Source of the DNA: Muscardinus avellanarius
Lineage: Eukaryota > Chordata > Mammalia > Rodentia > Gliridae
NCBI GenBank assembly: GCA_963383645.1
Contig: OY726572.1
Coordinates: 22,598,792-22,662,791 of the forward strand
Direction: 5' to 3'
DNA length: 64,000 nt
This document shows, one piece after another, positions 47,938 to 59,466 of this stretch (position 1 is the stretch's first letter; each line of letters starts with the position of its first letter). The notes under the pieces are model-generated. The model ran no database searches and was not told the DNA's origin. It saw only the letters and a program-made list of their open reading frames with translations. The translations under genes and the position numbers were made by a program.

Positions 47938-48145
47938 TTTTTTTTTTTTGGTACTGGGGATTGAACCTCCAAGGGAATCCTACCTCCAAACTATACCCTG
48001 CAGCCCTTTTTAATTTGTCTTGAAAGAGTGCCTCACTAGGTTGTTGAGAGTCTCACTAAATTGCCCAGGCTGGCTTCAAACCTGTGATGTTCTTGTGTCC
48101 ACTTATAAGTACTGGGATTATAGGCATGGACCACCACGCTTGGCT
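47938..48145 (-). mobile_element. Sciurid SINE, minus strand, intron 1
   Basis: A T-run, ggtactggggattgaacctc ... gtactgggattataggcatg ... ccaccacgcttggc. Diverged but full length. Confidence 0.88.
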
Positions 48146-48559
48146 TGTGATCCTCATTTCTGAATGTGAAGCCCTGTTGTAGCATCCTAAAAGGCTTTTT
48201 CCCAAGTCAGTAACTGGTGGGCTGTGAGACTTCTCTGAGCCTGCTGAAGTTGGTCCTGTGTTCCTAGATTCTCTTCTCAGCAATGACAGAGGCACCCACT
48301 TACTCACCGAACAGCCCGTGGCACCAGGGGGGGCAGGGTGCTGCAGAGTGACTCCGAGGTCTCCATCTGAGGGACCCACAGTGAGGCTTGTGAGGGCCTG
48401 ACCTGTGGCTCAGGTGTGCAGATCCAAGGTGATGAGCGAGGCCCATCTCTTTGGGTCAGAGAGCAATTCCAGTTCTGACTTTGCTTTCGTATTTCCTCTC
48501 TTTATTCTTTTACTTCCAGCTGGAGCCTGGAAGATGAGATGAGAATTGTCTCCTAGGAC

Positions 48560-48689
48560 TGGGATTGGCAAACTATTTTTGTAAATGAAGTTTAATGGGA
48601 ACCAGGCACGTCTGTTTGTAGCACAGACTATATGGCCCACACAGTATTTGCTATGTGACCCTTTACAGCAAAGTTTGCCAAACTCTGCC
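48560..48689. mobile_element. hAT-Charlie-like DNA transposon relic, intron 1
   Basis: The element opens ggattggcaaactatttttg and closes ttacagcaaagtttgccaaac. The ends are imperfect inverted repeats, with 'gtaaatgaagtttaatggga' and 'atggcccacacagtatttg' inside, as in a common non-autonomous Charlie-group element. The internal part is shortened. Confidence 0.65.
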
Positions 48690-49795
48690 CTGAGAGGGAT
48701 GTGGGGGCCGTTTGTCCTTCTCCGGCATGCACTCAGAAGTCAGCAGGGTGACACAGTTCAAGTATTTGGAGGCTGGGCCAGGCTGGAATGCCACACAGCC
48801 ATCTTCAGTCCCATCCCCAGGGAGGTCAGGACCTGCATTGCCTCTGCCACCGCACACCTGGTTCTGCAGTGGGCACCGTGGCACCTGCCGCTGGGAAGCC
48901 TCGCCTTGGGTTCTATTTAATGTTTACTCATTCACAGAGAACAAGGATTTATCCCCAACAGGACATTTGGCTGATTCTTGGATCTGTTCGCACAGAAGAA
49001 TGCCAGGCTAACTTCTGGGACCACAAACTCTTAGCCTGGCCTCTTCTCCCTATCCCAGTGTTGCTTTCTGAATAATATGTTTGGAGTTGAGACAAGACCC
49101 ATCTGCCAGATCTAATTGAAACTTTTGTGTGTCTCCTAGAGAAGTTCCTCTGGAGACAAAAGCCTTCTTTATCAGGCCCCAGGCCCCTCTGGGGATGGGA
49201 CATTGTTTTGCTTGCAGTTTGGAGCCAGTGTGTTATCCAGATGGTTTTACCTCTGTCTGAAACAAGGTGTACATGCGTTTCAGAGGCAGTCATTACCTCC
49301 CGCCTTGTTTTTATTGCTGTCTTGTTTTGTCTAGACCAAGCCATTGCTGCAAGGAATCTGTCTGATGTATACCGGGAAGCTCATTCTGTGGACTTGCCAT
49401 CTGCAAAGTGGAGGGACCAAGAGGGGCCACGAGGCTCCTGCTCATCCCCAAGGAATCTTAGGCTCCCAACTTTGCAGCAGATTTTTTTTTTTTTTTTTTG
49501 CATTCTCCCCCAAGCCTAAAGCAGGTGAACTTTTGTTCATTGGAATGAGTGAACTTCCATGGAACATCTGTCCCGTGGAGGAGGGGGTCACAGTAGACCA
49601 TGGCACTGTGTGTCAGGAGCAACTCAGACCTAGAACCTGACTTGGGAAGAGGTGTGGAATGCCAAAGTTGGGACTTCCAGGAGTGGGCAGCTGGCAAGTC
49701 TCCCTGGGGCTTCCCGGTGCAGACCACATGGACCAGTGTAATGATGATGGTGGTGGGGCAATGCTGATGACCGTAGTACCTTCAGTTTGTTTGGA

Positions 49796-49961
49796 GTGTT
49801 TCTCAACCCTGGCTTTATACTGTAATCTTTTAGAGTTAAAGTACCTTTATCAAAACCCTGATAATTTTAGAACTCTAATGATGAGGCTCTGATGTTAGTG
49901 TTTTTTTTTTTTAATAAGCTATTCAGAATATTTCTAGTGTGCAGCCAGGGTTGAGAGGCAC
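49796..49961. mobile_element. MER5-like hAT element with perfect 14-bp terminal inverted repeats
   Basis: TCTCAACCCTGGCT (49801-49814) and AGCCAGGGTTGAGA (49943-49956) are exact reverse complements and are the typical ends of MER5-type elements. The middle is A/T-rich and degenerate. Confidence 0.75.
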
Positions 49962-50405
49962 CAGAGTGCCTTGCAGCCTGTGATTATGAGAAGCTACTTA
50001 TTTAACCCTCATAACCCAGCAGGGAGTCTGGGGTTAGTGTTCCCCTTTACATCCTGGAAGGGAATCCCCAGCAATTGGCCAGGGCCAAGCTCTTCAAGGC
50101 TGAACCAGAGCATAGACCCAGGCCTCCATCTGAGTCAGCTCCCTAGCCCTCCTACCCATCATCCCAAGAGAAAAATCGCTGCTGGGTGCTCAGGGCTTCT
50201 ACAGACACCTAGACATGCCCATAGCTCTCGCATCTCAGCCTCCTTATAGCCCAACCCCACTTGTCCATTTTTTCTCCTTGAAGATCATTTCCCACTGGAA
50301 TCCTTTCTTGTTTGCTGTGCTCCTCTCTCCTTCACATACACCTGCTTCTTTTCAGTCAGCCTCTGCTACAAAGCTCCATTATCTTTGCTTTTGGAGTGCA
50401 ATTCA

Positions 50406-50659
50406 GAGTCCATCACTTTAGGCAGCTATCCTCCGGAATCCCTGAATCCATTACAATAGGAGGCCTTCCTCATAGAATCCCAGAAAGGCCTTCCTCATAG
50501 AATCCCAGAATCCATTGCATTGGGAAGCTTTCTTCATAGAATCCCAGAATCCATTGCACTGGGCATCCCTCCTCATGGAATCCCAGATTCCATTGCTCTG
50601 GGCAGCTCTCCTCTGGAATCCCAAATCCACCACTGCTCTGGGACAGCATTCCTCCTAGA
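50406..50659. repeat. 39-bp minisatellite in FOSL2 intron 1
   Basis: About six imperfect copies of a 39-bp unit start at gaatcccagaatccattgca and continue ctgggcagccttcctcata. One copy is cut to 25 bp. Because 39 is a multiple of three, the minus strand stays open for 60 codons with a 13-residue period; nothing suggests it is translated. Confidence 0.92.
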
Positions 50660-51142
50660 GTTTATTGTCCTGAATAGTTCTCTTCGCTGATTTCTCTTGG
50701 CTTGGGGCCCTGCAGCATTCTGGGAAGTGAAGTGGTCATGTCCTACCACCCAGACTGGGGTTAGGTGGTGACAGAGTTGAGGAAGGGTCCCAGCTCTGTC
50801 AGCTACCATGAGGTCCTCAAGCACCCAGATGTCACCAGGGGGGAAGATGGCAGTGTTAGCAGCTGCTAATGCTTCTAATCTCAGTTTTACTGATTGGACC
50901 AGAATTGGGGATACTATAACATCGTGCTAATGGTGGCAGGATTTCATCTGGGGCCAACAGATATGTGGGGACTTCTTGGTGAGACAGGAGGTCTGTAGAG
51001 ACCCTTGGCAGAGGTGACTGTCCAGGACAGTGGGACTGGACACCAGCACTTAGGGCTGGGTTTGGAGGAAGAAGGAAGCCATGTCCAAGCAACTCAGGTG
51101 CCACTGTGTCGAGAACTATGGCCTCGCCGTCATGCTGAGCTG

Positions 51143-51334
51143 GGTCTGAATCCTGATGCCACTACTTATTAGCAGTGTGACCTCGGAGAAGTTACTTAAT
51201 CTCTCTCAGACTAAATTTCTGCCTCTGAAATGGAGATAATGGTTGTTCTTACCTCAGAGGGAGAATTAATGAGATAATCTAGAGGAGACATTAACATAGT
51301 GCTGGTCATTTAGTAAGTGTTAGCTTGTTATTAC
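51143..51334 (+). mobile_element. MIR in intron 1
   Basis: actacttattagcagtgtga ... gttacttaatctctctcaga ... tctgaaatggagataatggt ... gtgctggtcatttagtaagt: nearly the whole MIR in order. Confidence 0.85.
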
Positions 51335-51389
51335 TGTCGTCATCTCACCCGCCAGATTAAAGAGAGAGAAAAATAAAACCCTCTGGAGA

Positions 51390-51635
51390 GTGTGTGTGTG
51401 TGTGTGTATGTGTGTGTGTGTGTGTGTAGTACTGGGAACTGAACCCACGGCCTCCCCACACACGCTAGGCAAGTAGGCAGGTGTTCTACCACTGAGCTAT
51501 ACCCTTAGTCCTGTATAGTTTATTTTGAGGCAGGGTCTCACTAAGTTACCCAGGCTGGCCTTGAGTTTGTGATCCTCCTGCTTTAGCCCCCTGAGTAGGT
51601 GGGATTACAGATGTGTGCCTCTGCACCTGCTCAGG
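51390..51635 (-). mobile_element. SINE, minus strand, with (TG)n end, intron 1
   Basis: TG repeat with one TA interruption (51390-51427), then agtactgggaactgaaccca, an ID unit with a longer tRNA-like middle (cacgctaggcaagtaggcag), and a B1-like half ending at about 51635. Confidence 0.8.
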
Positions 51636-52604
51636 GAACCTTTTTGCGGATGCAGATTGTCTGAGGATGAGGATTCACTTGAGTTCCATTGGGGGCTTTC
51701 TCCTACAAAATGCTGGAAATGGGGGCCCTTCCTTTCCCCTGCTCTCTCGCTGTCTGGAGCTACCTTGGAGAAGGCTGCTGAGGAGCCCGGCCTGTTTTCA
51801 TTTTTGTACCCTGCTGTTATATTTTAAGTAGAATGCTTCCTGCAGCCTATTTCAGAGATCTCTGCAATGTGGGCATAAATTAAGGGATCACTTGGAGTTC
51901 CCAGCACCAAAGTTTCCTGCAGACCTATCTGTGAGGCTAGATGGAGAGACGTGTAGCGAGGTGGGGCTAGACACAGCATATCTGCCCCAAGCCAATGAAG
52001 GGAAGGAGGAGGAACGAGGACAGCAAGAGGAAGTCTAGAAGCAAATGCCAGACTCTTAGGTTTCAGTCTCGTGGGTTGGAGGACATCTTCTTACGGACCT
52101 GGCTTTGCCCTTATGGGGTCATAGCCCCATCCTGAACCTCTTTGGAAAGTGGCAGATGCAAACATAATATGCTCTTCTTTCTTGCAATCTCCCAGTTAAG
52201 ATGTCCTGAGCTAGTACTCTGGGGAATCATAGGCAGGCGACTCAGAGGCTCTGGAGCCAGGTGCTGCATCGTGGAGATGGTGCCCTGGCGGGCCCTGGGG
52301 TAAGTGTGAGCAGCTAGGCCTTAGGTGTGTTCTAGAAGTCATTTGGAATATGGCCGCATCCTTTGTGAGCCACCTGCAGATGGGGTCCTCAGGACCTCAG
52401 TCAGGGAAGGATCCAGTGTGACACCCAGGAATAGCTAAAACCCTCCTGTTTCTTGGATGTGTGGGGTTTCTTCAGGGAGGCCCACCTGGGGGCCTGACCT
52501 TGCCCTACAAGTGCTGACCCACAGTCTGTGGGCTTTTGCCTTTCTCTGCTTGTCCTGTCCATCCAGTGTCTTCTGGCTCAACCATGCCTTTCTCCTTGTT
52601 TCAG

Positions 52605-52856
52605 AAGTTCCGGGTAGATATGCCTGGCTCGGGCAGTGCCTTCATCCCTACCATCAACGCCATCACCACCAGCCAGGACCTGCAGTGGATGGTGCAGCCC
52701 ACGGTGATCACCTCCATGTCCAACCCCTATACTCGCTCGCACCCTTACAGCCCCCTGCCGGGCCTGGCCTCCGTCCCTGGGCACATGGCCCTGCCAAGAC
52801 CCGGCGTGATCAAGACCATTGGGACCACCGTGGGCCGCAGGAGGAGAGATGAGCAG
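52605..52856 (+). CDS. FOSL2: FOSL2 coding exon 2 (residues 35-118)
   Basis: The acceptor is ctccttgtttcag|AAG and the donor is GAGCAG|gtactg. The exon is 252 nt, phase 0 on both sides, and encodes residues 35-118: the conserved FOS N-terminal homology region ([20 protein letters not shown]), a proline-rich stretch, and the start of the basic arm (VGRRRRDEQ). Residue 77 is threonine in the N-P-Y-T-R motif, where I recall proline in human and mouse. The boundary is a NAGNAG-type tandem acceptor (cagaag): use of the second AG would remove Lys35 only. Confidence 0.97.
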
Positions 52857-55800
52857 GTACTGCTCAGTCCAGTGGAAAAGAGCCATGTTGGTGGCTTTGG
52901 GGGCCTCATAAGCACAGAATATTTTTCTGCAGACCAGTGGGAAGTAGGGTTACTATTCTGGAAGCATTGGGGGAGATGAGGGAGCTGAGCGGCTCATCCT
53001 TGGAGGCAGAGCTGGAGAACCAAGCTAGGCCTGGCTCTGTCCTCTTGTTTATGTCCCTCAGAATTTCTGAGTCTCACTTTCCTCTGCTCAAAATTGGGGC
53101 TTATGGTTCCTACCTCCAAGGACTTGTTGGTGTTTGAAGGGGATCACATACAGAAAGAGTGTTGCAGGAAGAAAGGGTCTGGGAATGGGGAGGGCTGTCG
53201 TGGCCTGCCTACATCAGTGTCCTGCTCTGAGTTGTGCTAGGGATCAAACCCAGGACCTTGTGCCTGCTAGGCAGGTGCTCTACCACTGAGCCACATCCCC
53301 GGCCCTGCTCCGGGCTTTGACAGAGGTCCACAGATGAGCCCCACTGAGCCCTGTGAGCTTTTATAGATTCACTCTGAGCTGTCTGTCTCCCCCTGTCTGC
53401 TGCAGACAGGGCATTCAGCAGAGCTGGTGCTGTCCATGTGACTTTCCATTCCTCAGTGTTCCAAGCCTTCGACTAGAAGCAGGAGCCCATTTCAAGGGTC
53501 TAGAATGCATATTCCAGAAGAATAATGGCTCTGGGGCCTCAGGAATCTGGTTAGCTGTTTTAGCTGATGGGAGAGTAGAGATCAGACATACCCCACCACC
53601 ACCACCAAAGGGGCTTGAGCTGAGTTGGCTGGGAGGGAAGTTGAGTAATGGTGGGGACTCTGCTTTTTGAAAAGCATCTACCCAGTCGAAAGGCCCATCA
53701 CCTGCAACAACAGTGAGCCAGGGCTGTGCTGAGCCACCTGGTTCCAGAAAGAGAAATTAGAATCATGCCTAATACCCAAAAAGGATGGATGCCTTCGGAG
53801 AGGCCCATCTGCCCCCTTCACAGACATTATGACCAAGGCCCAGACCACCTGCTGCACTCAGCTGGCAAGTGAGCGGGGAAGTCTAGACTCCATGTAAGCG
53901 AGTTGCCTGGACTTCCTGTGCAGGGCTTGCTTACGACAAGGCCATGCCTCTGTGAGCCCAGAAAAGGCAAATGCTTAAGCAGCGGAACCTCCATTTCAAA
54001 TGAAGTGAGAGTCTAGAGAGGCCCTCCAGTTACACATGGACTCCTGGCCATTCCAACCCAATCTACTTCTACTCGGGTGTCCCCAGGGATGGTGTTCCAG
54101 TACGAGGGCCTTTAAACAGTTTCCAGTGGATAATGGTGGACCCAGGGCCAGTAGTCCCCAAGATACCACTCTGAGGAGCCTGAAGCTCCCTCAGGAGCCT
54201 GCTCCTCTGAGGACAAAGTCGGGCCTCGTGTCTAATACATGCTCATGGTAGGGCCACAGAGCAGGGCCCTGTGGGAAGTGTGTGTAATGGACGCCATAGT
54301 AGCCAGAGCTCATGGATGCCCATTGGGCTTCTGCTGTTAGGTAGGTAGCCAACAGGCCCCTCACTGTGGCTTTTCAAATCTATATCTAGAAAGGGCTTCG
54401 GAGACCATCTTTTCTAATTTCTGCTCTAGGGCCCTTACCAGAACCACACAGTGAACTAGTAATAGCCCTGTGTTTTTCCCACCACACCACCTAGGCCTGC
54501 CCTAAGACAATCTGTCTGGGGAATTTCCTTCCTTTTTGGGGAGGGAGGGAGAGAGCCCGGAGCATTCTATCTCACTTGGGTTAGAGTTGAGACAGCCCTG
54601 CTGCAGCCTCGAGAAGCCTGGACTGCGGCATCCTGGGCCCTGGGCAGTCCGGTTCCTTGCCCTCTGGTCTTCCTCCAAGGCTTAGAGTCTTACTTCCGTT
54701 CTTCCCCAGCCTCCCCTGAGGCCTGCTAGCCAGCCAGCCTGGGGCCTCCTCCCAGCCTGCCCAGGGGCTCCCTCTGAGCCTGGTGACTCTTAGGCTCGGG
54801 AGGGGAGGGTGTGTATGGTTTGTAGGTGGGGCCGAGGTGCTGATTTCACAGTAGCTGTAACCACATCGATCTCACTGGCCCACACCTCACAAACAGGGGA
54901 GAGACTTCTGAGGCCCAGAGTTGGCAAGGGAGGGAAGGTTTGAAGTGGCCCAAGGCCTGCTCTTTCTTCTTTCTGCCCCTCATTAGTGAGGGATCTGGGT
55001 GGGGGGGGGCAGTTGCTGGGCTTTCAGGAAAGCTCTAAATCCAGGACTGCAGCAGAGACCCCAGCTCTCTTGGTAACCAGCCCTGTTGGGCTCAGGTGAA
55101 GAAAAGTTTATGGGCAGCCAGTGTTCTAGGCCTTGGGACCTCAGCTGGACTGCAGGGTCACCTCTACGCTGACAGCCATGGCATTGTCCAGGTGCTATGC
55201 CCTGCTTTGCTGTTCAGGACATCACAGCAGACTCCCAGGGTGGCAGAGAGTGTCCTGGGACTCTGGGACCGGCCAGGATGGAGACCCTTTCCCTCAGAGG
55301 TGGCCAGCACTCCAGGCAGCATCCCTCCATGGGATAGCTTCCCTCTCCTCCCCCAAAAGTGGCTTCAGCTTTTTTTCCATGTGTCCCTTGACAGCAGGAC
55401 CTTTGGAATCTTTTAAGTACCTAGTAGAGCATGGGGCACATGGTAGGTATGCACTGACTGGGGAGGCCTTTCCTTTTGCCTTGATTCTGCTGTGGCTCCC
55501 AGCCATCTTGCCTGGATCACCCCTGCCTGAGAGGGAGATGAGGTCACGGCTCTAAAGGGCTCTGTATGAGCAGTGTGAGTCAGGAGTTCCTAAAACAAGC
55601 ACTCATTTCAAGGGGTGAGGTCCTAAGCTCTTGGAGGGGGGTCTTCCCTTGTTTTCCAGAGAAGCCCCAGGCACCTAGACCTGTGGATGCACATGGAAGG
55701 TGCCCATTTGTTGAATGAGTGGGAGGGGTGGGCAGCAGGAGGAGTGTGCCAGGGGGCTGCTCCGCCTTTTGCACATGCCGTGCAGCCTTGCGCTGTGCCG

Positions 55801-56367
55801 GGGTCACTGGGGAGTCCTTGGGGCCGACCTGTGAGCAGCTGGCACTCTAGGGTTGGCAGAGGGAGTCAGGAGTGCAGGGGCTCCCGGGCCTTCCCTCCAA
55901 CAACAGAACATTCTGCCCTGGGTGGATCTTACCTATGTGGGGGATTCTTCTGGGCCCAACCACTTAACCAAATGAGGATAATGAGGCTCGTTGTGATGAG
56001 GAGGAGTAATTATCCAGGGTTTGGAAGAAACTGCTGGAGTGGGTGGGGCCTAGCTCCTTGGAGGGGCTCCTCTCTGTCCTGGGCTGCCAAGGAGCAGGGG
56101 CGGCTGAGTTGTTCCTCCCTTCCTCTCCCTCTTTCTCCCTCTCAACACAAAACATGGCCTTCCAGGGATAAGTGAGCGACAAGTGCCACTCAGGCAGCAA
56201 ACAGCAGTGAGCTGCATGCTCTGGGGCCTAGGAGTTCAGCCCCGAGCCTCTGGCTCTCCTTTCTCCCCTCTGATTCCAGAAGGGCCGCTTGCCTTAAGAT
56301 GCAGTTTTTGAAAATGCCATGAACTGTTTGCCTCATTCTAATCATGATTCTCCACCTTGGCCTCTAG
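52857..56367 (+). other. FOSL2: FOSL2 intron 2
   Basis: The 3.5-kb intron has a GT start and a ctag end. It contains one minus-strand ID-type fragment (53226-53306); otherwise it looks unique. No coding sequence is recognised; short open frames here have no family resemblance. Confidence 0.7.
53226..53306 (-). mobile_element. ID-type SINE, minus strand, intron 2
   Basis: gagttgtgctagggatcaaa ... ccttgtgcctgctaggcagg ... ccactgagccacatcccc is a monomeric ID unit in reverse complement. Confidence 0.8.
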
Positions 56368-56565
<198 letters not shown>

Positions 56566-56616
56566 TGAGAGATCCAACATTCCTCCCTTTGAGCACACAG
56601 GTCAACACTGCTGAAT

Positions 56617-56649
<33 letters not shown>

Positions 56650-56679
56650 GGATGGATGGATGGATGGATGGGGGGGGGG
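56617..56679. repeat. Compound microsatellite (TAGA)n(GATG)n(G)n in intron 3
   Basis: About eight TAGA units, about six GATG units, then a run of about ten G, starting 142 bp after the exon 3 donor. Confidence 0.95.
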
Positions 56680-58309
56680 CCTTTGCCACCAGCCTGGGTC
56701 TGGGGAGAGGATCTGAACAAGCTTCTTGGGCCAGAACCTTTTTTCTCGTTGCCTGCATACTGCTCTCTGCTCTCAGTCCTGCTGGGGCTCTTGGTGAGGG
56801 ATAGCAGGGACGTCTGTATTGCCAGCCCACAGAGCCCAGGCAGATCCAGACCTGCCCATCCATGGCTACTCCGAGGTTCCAGCCACCCCCATGTCTACTG
56901 CTGGCAGGGTGGCCCAGCCTGGCTTACGCACTGCAGTGTGAGTGGAACTGGGGTACATGTGGGGATCCTGATGGAAATAGGCCAGGTGCCAGGTGAATTA
57001 CATTTTCTTGGGGCTGTCTCATATCCTTCATGGGCAGGAGAGTCCCCTGAAGCATGGGCCTGGAGCCGAGGCCTTGGTACCTCATTCTGCCCTCTGAGTC
57101 ACTCTCCTGTGTGCCCTAATTGCCCAGACCTTGGGGGCCCATGGCCTGGCCCTTCCCTCTTGTAAGCTCGACCTGACCAAAGTCACGTAACCCTCCCAGA
57201 GCCTAGCCCAACAGGAAGGGCTGTGTGTGGTGTGGAGGAAGCCCAAAGCCAGAATGGGATGGTTTCAAAATGAGGAAGCAAGATAGACCATCAGTGGTCC
57301 TCACAGTGACCCTCCTGGATGGGGCTTTGGCAAACATCCCATTGGTTTATTTAACCCGCTCAGGTAGAATCTGCCTGCTTAGGTTTCCCCCGGTTCACCC
57401 TCAGTCCTCGGGCACTGGATGTACACTCTATGAATTCCTTGATACCTGTGGTCATGTCCCATGGAGGACAGGCCGGAACTGTCCAGCCTCAGGTGAGCAG
57501 CCAGCCCACCTTGGAGGCTTCTGTTACTTCAGGGGGCTACGCCCTGTGTCTATCTGAGGCCTTCCTTAACTACCAACCCAAGAATGGCCTCTTTCCTTTC
57601 TTCTTCTCCCAGAAACCTCACACTCCACTCCTCTGCCCGCCCCCGACCCAACCGCCCAGTGCCCTGAGCCACGCCATCCACAGGAAGCCTGTTGTGAGCT
57701 CTTGATGTTCATCAGACCCTTGAGACAGACAAAAACTTTTTTTACTCTGGAATATGCCACACTCTGCTTAATGGCGCTCTTAGCCCGCATCTCCATGTCT
57801 GTGGACAGGAATCTGTGTTAGGGAGAGTGGGGGAGGAAGCCGGGGGCGCGGCCCTCCATGTGTCTGCCTCTGCTTCTTGGGGTTGGTGTGAAAGAAAGGG
57901 TCCAAGGAACCTTCGCAGGCTTGTAAGCGCTCAGCTGCCTCCTCTGGAGGGTGTGGTGAGCTGAATAACTGAATGTTCTCTCAAGTCTTGTCAGTCCTGA
58001 GACCCAGGCTTCAGAAATTGGAGCACAGAATGAGAAGACCCCACAGGGCTTGACTGAGCACTTACTGCAAGCCAGGTACTGTCCTGGTGCTGAGGTTCAG
58101 GAGGGTGCAGGAGAGAGCCACCACTCTCATGCAGGCTTGGGGTCAACGTCTGTGACCGTAGGTGTGTGGACATGAGGCTGGGGAGGTACAGAAGGAGAGA
58201 GGGATGGGGCTGCATCCTGGGCTCCTTTTTTCATGAAAAATTCCCTTACGCCTCATGCCAATTCAGGGGCAATCCTAGCACCCAGGCAGTAGAATATATA
58301 CATGGACTC

Positions 58310-58735
58310 TGGAGTTAGATACATTGGGATTGAAATCTGGGATACCTTACCTACTGGCTCTGTCATTTTGGGTAAATTACTAAACCTTTCTGAACCTCTG
58401 TTTCCTCATCTACAAGTGGGCTGATGATAACATGCTTTCCAAATTTTTGAAAGAGCCAGGCACAGTGGCACAAGCCTGTAATCCCAATACTTGGGAGGCT
58501 GAGACAGGAGGATCACAGGCACAAGGCCAAGCTCAGCAATTTAGGGAGACCTGTAGCAACTTAGTATGATCCTATTTTAAAATAAAAAGATAAAAAAGGG
58601 GCTGGTGATGTAGCTTGGAGGTAGAATGCCGCTGGGTTTGATCTCTAGAACCAGGGGGAAAAAACTGAGTGAGATAACGTATGAAATACTTCATCCGGTG
58701 CCTGGAACAAGTAAATGCTCAATTATGGCTCAATG
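58310..58735 (+). mobile_element. MIR split by a sciurid SINE, intron 3
   Basis: MIR text (ctctgtcattttgggtaaat ... ctctgtttcctcatctacaa) stops at about 58448. A full SINE occupies 58449-58665 (gagccaggcacagtggcaca ... tttgatctctagaaccaggg), and MIR resumes with gagtgagataacgtatgaaa ... gtgcctggaacaagtaaatg. Confidence 0.85.
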
Positions 58736-58947
58736 ACGCTTGTTATTTTCCTCCTTCAAGCTTCCCTCCTTTGGAAACAAAGGAGACCATGAGCGGCCCC
58801 ATGACTCAGAACTAGCATGGTCTGTGGCCAGGTGTGAACCGTCGTCTGAGGACATTGCTGGTCCTCCCTTTCTCATCTGGATCGAACTGTCCCCTGGCAG
58901 GTCCTCAGCAGGTTTTTGTCCCTCACACCCCTCTCTTCCCCCCACAG

Positions 58948-59466
58948 GAGACGGAGGAGCTGGAGGAGGAGAAGTCAGGCCTGCAGAAAGAGATTGCTGA
59001 GCTGCAGAAAGAAAAGGAAAAGCTGGAATTCATGCTGGTGGCCCACGGCCCGGTGTGCAAGATCAGCCCCGAGGAGCGCAGGTCGCCTCCAGCCCCCGGG
59101 ATGCAGCCCATGCGTAGTGGCGGTAGCGCGGTGGGCTCCGTGGTGGTGAAGCAGGAGCCCTTGGAGGAGGACAGCCCCTCTTCCTCATCTGCAGGCCTGG
59201 ACAAGGCCCAGCGCTCTGTCATCAAGCCCATCAGTATCGCCGGGGGCTTCTATGGGGAGGAGCCCCTGCACACCCCGATCGTGGTGACCTCCACGCCGGC
59301 CATCACCCCGGGCACCTCGAACCTCGTCTTCACCTACCCCAGCGTCCTGGAGCAGGAGTCGCCTGCGTCGCCCTCCGAGTCCTGCTCCAAGGCTCACCGC
59401 AGGAGCAGTAGCAGCGGGGACCAGTCATCAGACTCCTTGAACTCCCCCACTCTGCTGGCTCTGTAA
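58948..59466 (+). CDS. FOSL2: FOSL2 coding exon 4 (residues 155-326, leucine zipper and C-terminus)
   Basis: The acceptor is ttccccccacag|GAG and the stop TAA is at 59464-59466. With Leu152 from exon 3, the zipper leucines at 159, 166, 173 and 180 form an unbroken heptad series used for JUN pairing. After the zipper come a VKQEP motif with Lys222 in a psi-K-x-E SUMO consensus (a position I recall as sumoylated in human FOSL2), a serine-rich acidic patch, the FOS-family segment [18 protein letters not shown], and a serine-rich tail ending in SPTLLAL. Length and motifs match intact Fra-2, and no frameshift or premature stop is seen. Small differences from my recollection of human lie around residues 206-218. 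Confidence 0.98.
   Translation, partial: ETEELEEEKSGLQKEIAELQKEKEKLEFMLVAHGPVCKISPEERRSPPAPGMQPMRSGGSAVGSVVVKQEPLEEDSPSSSSAGLDKAQRSVIKPISIAGGFYGEEPLHTPIVVTSTPAITPGTSNLVFTYPSVLEQESPASPSESCSKAHRRSSSSGDQSSDSLNSPTLLAL

Larger units (their letters stand above)
48690..52604 (+). other. FOSL2: FOSL2 intron 1, distal part
   Basis: This part contains a hAT-like element (49796-49961), a 39-bp minisatellite (50406-50659), a MIR (about 51143-51334) and a minus-strand SINE with a GT-repeat end (51390-51635). The remainder, including the 950 bp before exon 2, shows no recognisable repeat or coding sequence. The intron ends in the pyrimidine-rich tract and tcag at 52604. Confidence 0.6.

Noticed and set aside
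50451..50633. A repetitive 60-residue minus-strand peptide with a 13-residue period
   Set aside because: It is the translation of a 39-bp minisatellite inside an intron. No start context, splice or homology evidence supports a gene.
50406..50659. CRISPR-like array of repeats
   Set aside because: The repeat units are contiguous and imperfect with no unique spacers, and the DNA is mammalian. It is a minisatellite.
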